DNA of 13,401 nucleotides from Myxococcales bacterium (GTDB taxonomy: Bacteria > Myxococcota > Bradymonadia > UBA7976 > UBA1532): NCBI GenBank assembly GCA_020430675.1, contig JAGQJJ010000042.1, forward strand, positions 1-13,401, given 5' to 3'. Below the pieces are notes generated by a model. The model searched no databases. It was given only the letters and a program-made list of their open reading frames with translations, and was not told the origin of the DNA. The translations under genes and the position numbers were made by a program. This document shows, one piece after another, positions 1 through 4,805 of this stretch (position 1 is the stretch's first letter; each line of letters begins with the position of its first letter).

Positions 1-98
1 CCCGGTCCCGGGCGGATGGCCGTCGGATCACCGCCATGAGCACCCGGTCCCGGGCGGATGGCCGTCGGATCACCGCCATGAGCACCCGGTCCCGGGCG
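1..98. repeat. 42-bp tandem repeat, 2.3 exact copies
   Basis: Two identical 42-bp units run from 1 to 42 and 43 to 84, followed by the first 14 bases of a third (85-98). Each unit contains GGCGGATGGC and, ten bases later, CCGCCATGAG, so GGCGG and CCGCC arms can form a 5-bp stem around a 15-base loop. The array may begin left of the window. Bases 1-303 hold no gene I can support: the 42-bp period is a multiple of three and keeps a frame open from 36, but that frame runs antisense-like through the next gene and looks spurious. A diverged copy of the unit lies before the ptuA-like gene at 1253-1295. Confidence 0.9.
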
Positions 99-171
99 AG
101 CGACGGTCGACGCGCGCGGCATGGCGTGGCACGGCGGGTCGAGCGGCGGTCGACGCGCGCTGCGCGGCATG
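98..171. repeat. degenerate continuation of the repeat tract
   Basis: The 14-mer CGGTCGACGCGCGC occurs at 104-117 and again at 147-160. It is preceded both times by GAGCG and followed shortly by GGCATG. The 43-base spacing is almost the period of the exact 42-bp array just to the left, so these may be decayed units of the same array or a second short direct repeat. I see no coding function here. Confidence 0.6.
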
Positions 172-230
172 CACCGGCGAGTCACGCGCCTTGGGCCCGG
201 CCGGTGGCACGTTCTCTTCTCTTTGAGTCG

Positions 231-243
231 GCCCGATTCGGGC
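231..243. promoter_or_regulatory. perfect 13-bp inverted repeat, possible operator
   Basis: GCCCGA-T-TCGGGC is a perfect palindrome with a one-base centre, 60 bases before the start of the 287-aa gene. A TTGAGT that could serve as a weak -35 lies just upstream (223-228), but no good -10 follows at the right distance. It is placed like an operator. In DNA this GC-rich a 13-bp palindrome can also arise by chance. Confidence 0.3.
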
Positions 244-303
244 GGATGGGTTTCAACGCACCGACGCGCCGCGAGCGGTCGGTCTTGGCATGGGAGTCCG
301 GTC

Positions 304-1167
304 ATGGATCTCTTCAATCGATTCATCAACGTGCGTCAGCTTCCCCCGGGGCGGCTGCGGGTGGCGGCCGAGGGCGTGCGCGCCGAGGCGGCGCGGCAGG
401 GGGACGCCGCGCTGGTGACGCTCTGCGTCGATGCGATCACCGCCGCGAACGTCTACCTCGATCTGCGCACGCGACGGCGGGCGCAGCGAGGCGGGCGCTC
501 GGGCGGCCGGGCGCGTCTGGTCGATCAGCGCGTCGACGCGGTGGTCATGGCGCTGTATCGCACCCTGGTGCACACGGCGCGCACCGACGCGGGCACGCCG
601 ATCGGTGACTTGGCGCAGCAGGCGCTCAACACGCTGCTGCCCGAGGGCGCCAACCCGGTGACCAAGCTGCCCTACGAGGAGGAGCTGATCGCCGTCGAGC
701 TGCTCGTCACGCGCCTGCGCGCCGACTTCGGGGCCGACCTCGACGCGATGAACATCGCGGGCTGGCTGACACGCCTCGACGCGCTCTTGCCCGAGTATCG
801 CGAGGTGCTCGCGCTCGAAGCGCTCATCCACGGGGCCGATCTGGCGGCGGCCCGCGCGCGCATGCAGTCCATCTTGCGGCACATGGTGGCCCATGTGCTC
901 GGGCACTACGCGGCTGAGGGCGAGACGGAGAAGCGCGAGGCCCTGCTGGCGCCGGTGGTCGACCAGGACGATCGGGTGGCCGAGATGCTGATCCGCCGTC
1001 GCCAGGGCCAAGGCGGCGGCCTCGACGTGCCGACGCCCCCGGACCTCGACGCGCCGCTGCCGCCCGATCGCGACGACGCGCTGCTCGACGACGAAGACGC
1101 CGTCGACCTGGGCGCCGACCGGCCCGAGCCGGGCGACGGGCCCCTGCCCGACCCCGACGCGGACTGA
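304..1167 (+). CDS. hypothetical protein with acidic Pro/Asp-rich tail (287 aa)
   Basis: Function not recognised. The start at 304 is chosen because GGGAG (292-296) sits 7 bases before ATG; the frame is open further upstream to 121, but that stretch reads like non-coding sequence. The protein is soluble, with no signal peptide or membrane segment. Residues 1-55 and 73-235 look alpha-helical, with a basic Gly/Arg-rich patch at 56-72 (RRRAQRGGRSGGRAR). A stretch at 123-170 (LPYEEELIAVELL, then GWLTRLDALLPEYREVL) faintly recalls the Bacteroidetes DUF6261 pattern, but I cannot confirm homology. Residues 240-287 are a disordered Pro/Asp/Glu tail. It lies 169 bp upstream of the ptuA-like ATPase on the same strand, and both genes are preceded by copies of the same repeat, so it may belong to the same module. 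Equally, it may be an unrelated neighbour. Confidence 0.75.
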   Translation: MDLFNRFINVRQLPPGRLRVAAEGVRAEAARQGDAALVTLCVDAITAANVYLDLRTRRRAQRGGRSGGRARLVDQRVDAVVMALYRTLVHTARTDAGTPIGDLAQQALNTLLPEGANPVTKLPYEEELIAVELLVTRLRADFGADLDAMNIAGWLTRLDALLPEYREVLALEALIHGADLAAARARMQSILRHMVAHVLGHYAAEGETEKREALLAPVVDQDDRVAEMLIRRRQGQGGGLDVPTPPDLDAPLPPDRDDALLDDEDAVDLGADRPEPGDGPLPDPDAD

Positions 1168-1221
1168 CCCCGGCGCGGTCGGCGCCAGCCCCGGCGCGCG
1201 ACGGGTACTTTCCCCGGGTTC

Positions 1222-1230
1222 TGCTAGACT
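1222..1230 (+). promoter_or_regulatory. possible extended -10 promoter for the ATPase/nuclease operon
   Basis: TGCTAGACT has the form of an extended -10 (TG-N-TANACT) about 107 bases before the ATPase start. No convincing -35 hexamer lies 16-18 bases upstream, which is tolerable for extended -10 promoters. Transcription would begin around 1237 and the leader would include both inverted repeats at 1247-1293. If it is real, the ATPase and nuclease do not depend on read-through from the upstream gene. Confidence 0.4.
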
Positions 1231-1246
1231 CTCGGCGGTCCTTCCG

Positions 1247-1260
1247 ATGGGTGGACCCAT
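1247..1260. promoter_or_regulatory. 14-bp inverted repeat ATGGGT-GG-ACCCAT
   Basis: Perfect 6-bp arms with a 2-base centre lie just downstream of the proposed -10 element, overlapping the left foot of the next, larger inverted repeat by three bases. The position fits a dimeric repressor operator blocking the start of the ptuA-like operon. As RNA the two-base loop is too tight for the full stem. Confidence 0.4.
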
Positions 1261-1295
1261 GGCGGATGGCAGACTGGTCAGCCGCCCGCCATGAG
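1253..1295. repeat. diverged copy of the 42-bp repeat, forming a long hairpin
   Basis: The sequence holds GGACCC (1253-1258), GGCGGATGGC (1261-1270) and CCGCCATGAG (1286-1295). The exact units at 1-84 have GGTCCC, GGCGGATGGC and CCGCCATGAG in the same order. Between the two 10-mers, 6 of the 10 inner bases also match, and this copy has an extra GCCGC. This copy folds better: CATGGCGG (1258-1265) pairs with CCGCCATG (1286-1293), then GGC/GCC and GAC/GTC continue inward with one A-A mismatch, all centred at 1275.5. It lies 42 bases before the ATPase start codon, so it is probably in its 5' leader. Confidence 0.65.
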
Positions 1296-1336
1296 GTGAT
1301 TGGCAATCCCTGCCACTGGTCCCGGAGCCTTGCCTG

Positions 1337-2629
1337 ATGTGGATCGACCGCCTTCGGCTCACGAACTTCCGCGCATTTGCGGACTTTGAGCTTGAGCTGG
1401 ACCGGCAGCTCACCGTGCTGGCGGGCGTCAACGGCGCCGGCAAATCAAGCGTCCTTGACGGCCTGGCGGTGGCGATGGGCGCCTGGCTCGACGTCTTCGA
1501 CAAGGCCTCTTCGCGCCCCATCCGATTGCCCGAAGTCCGAGTGGTGGGCGGAGGGGGGGCGCATCCAAACTTCGAGCGGCAGTATCCGGTTTGCGTGGAG
1601 GCCAGCGGCGAGTCGGGGGCGGCGGGCCTGTGGTGGGCGCGCGCGAAGAACAGCGATCACGGCACGACCACCCGCGCCGACGCCGCCCAGATCATCGATC
1701 TGGCGAAGGCGCATCAGCGGGACGTCAAGGCCGGTGCCCCGATCGACCTTCCGTTGTTGGCCAGCTATGGCACCGGTCGCCTGTGGAGCCCGGTCTCGGC
1801 CACCAAGCTCAAGGCGTCCACGCGGACGTCCCGCGCCGAGGGCTACAAGGGCGCGTTGGCGCCGACGGCGAGCCATACGCCGCTGACGCAATGGATGCGG
1901 TGGCGTGAGTATGACCGGCTTCAGCGCGCGGAGCAGGCGCGATCCAGCGGCGGGCTCAAGGCAGATCCTTGGCTCGCCGCCATCGAGCAGGCCGTGCTCG
2001 ACTGCGTCGACGGCGCGCAACGCTTCTATTTTTCGGTGGCGAATGACGAGTTGGTCTTCGCGATGGCCGACGGCGCGACGCTGCCCTTCGCGGCCTTGTC
2101 GGACGGCTACCGCAACCTGATCGGCATCGTCGCCGACATCGCCTGGCGCGCGACGCGCCTCAATACCCACCTTGAAGCGCAAGCGCCGCGCCAGACCGAA
2201 GGCATCGTGCTGATCGATGAGATCGAGCTGCACCTGCACCCGGCATGGCAGCATCAGGTGCTGCGCCGGCTGATGCACGCCTTCCCGCGAATCCAATTTG
2301 TCGTGACCACCCACGCCCCATTGGTCTTGGCCAGCGTGCCGGCGAAGCACCTTCGCTTCCTGCGGCAAAACGAGCAGGTCGCGCAGGTCAGTCGGGCGGA
2401 GGGCCTGAGCGCCAACGCCGTGCTTCGCGAGCTGATGGGCGTGCCCGAGCGCGATCCGGGCACCGCCCGCGAGCTGGCCCGCTTGGGTCAGTTGCTGGAG
2501 GCCGAGGAGATCGCGCCTGCCCGCCCCCTCTTCGAGCAGCTGCGCGCGAAGCTCGGCGACCTGGATCCCGAACTCCAGGGTCTGGAGTGGGAACTGCGCG
2601 CGCTGGAGGTCGCCGGTGCGCCGGATTGA
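1337..2629 (+). CDS. ptuA: Septu-type ATPase PtuA (AAA_21 / RecF-like)
   Basis: A 430-aa ABC/SMC-type ATPase of the AAA_21 group. Visible motifs are: N-terminal IDRLRLTNFRAF; Walker A GVNGAGKS at 30-37; a conserved YGTGRLW at 144-150; ABC signature-like LSDGYRN at 254-260; Walker B IVLIDEIELHLHP at 290-302 with D294/E295; and the H-loop TTHAPLVL at 324-331. All catalytic elements are intact. The start has GGAG (1324-1327) 9 bases upstream. The last 14 bases overlap the next gene, which encodes an HNH nuclease of the PtuB type. In characterised Septu systems PtuA is the ATP-binding scaffold that oligomerises, binds PtuB and controls its nuclease during phage infection. The functional assignment rests on the pairing as much as on the ATPase itself: OLD-like or other RecF-like ATPases share these motifs. 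Residues 335-430 form a helical C-terminal tail. Codons ending in T or A seem more frequent than in neighbouring genes (impression, not measured), in line with acquisition by transfer. Confidence 0.85.
   Translation: MWIDRLRLTNFRAFADFELELDRQLTVLAGVNGAGKSSVLDGLAVAMGAWLDVFDKASSRPIRLPEVRVVGGGGAHPNFERQYPVCVEASGESGAAGLWWARAKNSDHGTTTRADAAQIIDLAKAHQRDVKAGAPIDLPLLASYGTGRLWSPVSATKLKASTRTSRAEGYKGALAPTASHTPLTQWMRWREYDRLQRAEQARSSGGLKADPWLAAIEQAVLDCVDGAQRFYFSVANDELVFAMADGATLPFAALSDGYRNLIGIVADIAWRATRLNTHLEAQAPRQTEGIVLIDEIELHLHPAWQHQVLRRLMHAFPRIQFVVTTHAPLVLASVPAKHLRFLRQNEQVAQVSRAEGLSANAVLRELMGVPERDPGTARELARLGQLLEAEEIAPARPLFEQLRAKLGDLDPELQGLEWELRALEVAGAPD
2605..2610 (+). promoter_or_regulatory. strong ribosome binding site deciding the GTG start of ptuB
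   Basis: GGAGGT lies inside the end of ptuA, five bases before GTG at 2616. No ATG is near, and GTG gives the N-terminus MRRIEKGPAP that is typical of the TIGR02646 family, so GTG is the start. The overlap with ptuA suggests translational coupling and matched amounts of the two subunits. Confidence 0.8.
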
Positions 2630-3356
2630 GAAGGGGCCGGCGCCGGACTGCCTCGCCGAGCGCCGACGCGAGGCGCGGCGGGTCGAGAGGGAGACCGGCA
2701 GGCCGCCCTCGGCGAATGATTGGGCGCCGGGCGACTGCGCGCAGCCGATTCGCGATGCGCTGCATCGTGATCAGCGAGGCCTTTGCGGGTACTGCATGAA
2801 GTCGATCGGTCGGCAGGGGCATCGCGACGCACCGCCCCCGCTGGGCAATGGCGGGATGCGCATCGAGCATCTCGAGCCGCGCAGCACCGCGCCCGAGCTC
2901 ATGTATGACTGGGAGAACCTGCTCGGCGTGTGCGGCGGCCGGTCGGGCATGCCTGGGGGCGAGTACTACACGCATTGCGACCGGGCCCGACGTGACAGGC
3001 CTCTGACGATCAGGCCGACAGCCGCGGTGGAGGCGAGTCTACGCTATGCCCGACAGGCGCCGGACGGTGAGGTCAATGATGACCCGGGTCTCTGGCTGAT
3101 CGCGCCGGCCGAGCTTCAGGCCGACGTCGACACGCTGCACCTCAACAACCCGGCGCTGCGGCGCGCCCGGCGCGACGCGGAGAAGAACGTCGCGACGCTG
3201 CTCGAAAGGCGCCACAAACAGGGCAAGCCGATGGTTCCCTTCTTGCGGCAGCTCTGGCAGGCGGCGGCGACGCCGGATGGCGAGGGCTGCCTGCCGGCGT
3301 TTGCGCCGGTCGTGCAGCGTTATGTGGAGGGCAAGCTGCGCGCGCATGGCGCCTGA
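2616..3356 (+). CDS. ptuB: Septu-type HNH endonuclease PtuB (TIGR02646-like)
   Basis: A 246-aa zinc-supported HNH nuclease. The N-terminus MRRIEKGPAP, the knuckle C57-G-Y-C60, the catalytic-type motif IEHLEPRS with H85, WENLLGVC with N101 and C106, and THCD with C120 reproduce the order seen in TIGR02646 proteins, which include PtuB of Septu and the PtuB-like partner of retron Ec78. The four cysteines C57, C60, C106 and C120 are likely zinc ligands; H85 is the presumed general base. It overlaps ptuA by 14 bp and should be its effector, cutting nucleic acid when PtuA is triggered. Residues 130-246 are mainly helical and probably contact PtuA. No reverse transcriptase or msr/msd-like RNA is visible, so this is a stand-alone Septu pair and not a retron accessory. 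The opposite-strand glutamate dehydrogenase ends only 19 bp downstream. Confidence 0.87.
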   Translation: MRRIEKGPAPDCLAERRREARRVERETGRPPSANDWAPGDCAQPIRDALHRDQRGLCGYCMKSIGRQGHRDAPPPLGNGGMRIEHLEPRSTAPELMYDWENLLGVCGGRSGMPGGEYYTHCDRARRDRPLTIRPTAAVEASLRYARQAPDGEVNDDPGLWLIAPAELQADVDTLHLNNPALRRARRDAEKNVATLLERRHKQGKPMVPFLRQLWQAAATPDGEGCLPAFAPVVQRYVEGKLRAHGA

Positions 3357-3379
3357 GCGCGCCGCGGCCTGAGGCTCAG
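3348..3379. terminator. two short hairpins between convergent ptuB and gdhA
   Basis: GGCGC (3348-3352) can pair with GCGCC (3359-3363) across a 6-base loop over the ptuB stop. CTGAG (3369-3373) can pair with CTCAG (3375-3379) over the gdhA stop, though its one-base centre makes it a palindrome more than a stable loop. Neither has a T tract, so intrinsic termination is uncertain. It is the only structure seen in the 19-bp gap. Confidence 0.25.
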
Positions 3380-4671
3380 CCCTCTTTGGCGCGGAAGTAC
3401 TCGCGCGTGCCCTGGGCCTCGATGGCCTGGGCGATGCGGCGCAGGCCGGCGGCGTAGGCGGCGGCGCGGGCGCTGCCGCCGGTCTCGTTCTTGATGGCCC
3501 ACATCTCGTCGAACGCCGACTCCATGCGGTCCTGCAAGCGGCTGCGCACTTCGTCGAGCGTCCAGGCGTAGCCCTGGCGGTTCTGCACCCACTCGAAGTA
3601 GCTGACCGTGACCCCGCCCGCGTTGACCAGCACGTCGGGCAGCACCGTGATGCCGCGCTTCTCCAACAGCGCGTCGGCCTGGCGGGTGATGGGGCCGTTG
3701 GCCACCTCGGCGATGACCGGCGCGCGGACGCGGTCGGCGTTCTCGGCGGTGATCACGTTCTCCAGCGCCGAGGGCACCAACAGGTCGACGTCGAGCTCCA
3801 GCAGCGTCTCGTTGTCGATGCGCTCGTGCTCGATCAGCTCGCAGACCGAGCCCACGCAGTAGACGCCCTGCAGCCGGCGCGACTCGAGCTTCACCTTCTG
3901 CAAGCTCTCGATGTCAAAGCCCTCGGCCTTGTAGATGCCGCCCTTCGAGTCGCTGACCGCCACCACGCGATAGCCGGCGCCCTGCAGCAGCCGGGCGACG
4001 TGATAGCCGGCGTTGCCGAAGCCCTGCACCGCGACGCGCGTGTTCTTGCGGTCGAGCCCGGTGGCGTTGGCGAACTTCTCGATGACCAGGAAGGCGCCGC
4101 GTCCCGTGGCCTCGCCGCGACCCAGGCTGCCGCCCAGCTCGACCGGCTTGCCGGTGATCACGCCCGGCGCCTTGACCCGGCGGATGGTCTGATACTCGTC
4201 GGCCATCCAGCCCATGATGCGGGCGTCGGTATAGACATCGGGCGCCGGGATGTCCTGCTCGGGGCCCACGAAGTCGGCCATCGCGCGCATATAGGCCCGC
4301 GAGAGGCGCTCCAGTTCAAGCTTCGAGAGCCGCTTCGGATCGACGATGACCCCGCCTTTGCCGCCGCCATAGGGCAGGCCGACAACCGCGGTCTTGATGG
4401 TCATCCACAGCGCCAGCGCCTTGACCTCGGCCTCGCTGACGTTGGGGTGGAAACGAATGCCGCCCTTGGTGGGCCCGAGCGCGTCGTTGTACCGGCAGCG
4501 CCAGGCCCGAAAATACTCGGTCGAGCCGTCATCCATGCGCACCGGCAGGCTGGCGCCGAGCACCGCCTTCGGTTGCCGCAACGCGCTGATGACCTCCGCG
4601 TGAATGCCCGCCTGCTCGCCGAGCTGCTCCAGGCGCCGGACGGCGCCCTCGAATACGTCCTGATCTGCCAT
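3376..4671 (-). CDS. gdhA: glutamate dehydrogenase (NAD(P)-dependent)
   Basis: Catalyses reversible oxidative deamination of L-glutamate to 2-oxoglutarate and ammonia in the cytoplasm. At 431 aa it matches the small hexameric bacterial/archaeal class. Motifs: substrate-binding GPTKGGIRFHP (about 66-76, K69), PYGGGKGG with catalytic K105, PAPDVYTD with D145, GEATGRG (about 186-192), dinucleotide-binding GFGNAG at 217-222, and VANGP and LVNAGGVTVSYFEW in the C-terminal half. The length and GEATGRG favour glutamate over leucine dehydrogenase. Cofactor preference cannot be fixed from inspection. ATG at 4671 is preferred to the in-frame ATG at 4704 because GGGAG stands 7 bases before it and the family N-terminus fits. 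It diverges from the GH92 gene with 134 bp between them; I found no convincing promoter hexamers there. It looks like a housekeeping gene with no obvious link to the defence pair. Confidence 0.94.
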   Translation of the reverse strand: MADQDVFEGAVRRLEQLGEQAGIHAEVISALRQPKAVLGASLPVRMDDGSTEYFRAWRCRYNDALGPTKGGIRFHPNVSEAEVKALALWMTIKTAVVGLPYGGGKGGVIVDPKRLSKLELERLSRAYMRAMADFVGPEQDIPAPDVYTDARIMGWMADEYQTIRRVKAPGVITGKPVELGGSLGRGEATGRGAFLVIEKFANATGLDRKNTRVAVQGFGNAGYHVARLLQGAGYRVVAVSDSKGGIYKAEGFDIESLQKVKLESRRLQGVYCVGSVCELIEHERIDNETLLELDVDLLVPSALENVITAENADRVRAPVIAEVANGPITRQADALLEKRGITVLPDVLVNAGGVTVSYFEWVQNRQGYAWTLDEVRSRLQDRMESAFDEMWAIKNETGGSARAAAYAAGLRRIAQAIEAQGTREYFRAKEG

Positions 4672-4805
4672 GAGTGCTCCCTTCGACTGGTGCTTGAACA
4701 CCATGCCGCATGAAAACCGCGCTGGCCACCGCGGGCCTTCCCTCGTTCTCGATCGTCATGCTCCACTCGGGCCCCGGAATGGCCGGCGGCGAGCGAGGAG
4801 GCCCC

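Noticed and set aside
1..98. CRISPR-like array
   Set aside because: The 42-bp units are directly contiguous with no unique spacers, and there are no cas genes.
121..303. Upstream extension of the 287-aa gene to ATG 121
   Set aside because: The added residues overlap the degenerate repeat and read like translated non-coding sequence; ATG 304 has GGGAG at ideal distance.
36..608. Open frame encoding a 14-residue repeat protein
   Set aside because: It lacks a good ribosome site, is extremely Arg/Ala/Gly-rich, and runs out of frame through the better-supported 287-aa gene; the repeat keeps it open only because 42 is divisible by three.
253..1521. Long minus-strand open frame (422 codons)
   Set aside because: It is antisense to the 287-aa gene and the start of ptuA, and its composition (Arg/Pro/Ala-rich, no motifs) is typical of open shadows in high-GC DNA.
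1337..3356. Retron with PtuAB-like effectors
   Set aside because: The nuclease family also occurs in retrons, but no reverse transcriptase gene is present on either side; the leader hairpin alone is not evidence of an msr/msd RNA.
3826..4713. Plus-strand frame of 295 codons
   Set aside because: It mirrors the strongly supported glutamate dehydrogenase and has no recognisable motif.
4710..4805. N-terminal extension of the GH92 protein to 4710
   Set aside because: Starting there would bury the signal peptide 32 residues inside the protein; ATG 4806 has a ribosome site and gives a proper lipobox.
4672..4805. Promoters for gdhA and GH92 in the 134-bp divergent region
   Set aside because: A TTGAAC at 4694 has no matching -10 at the right spacing and nothing better was seen on the other strand, so no promoter is called.
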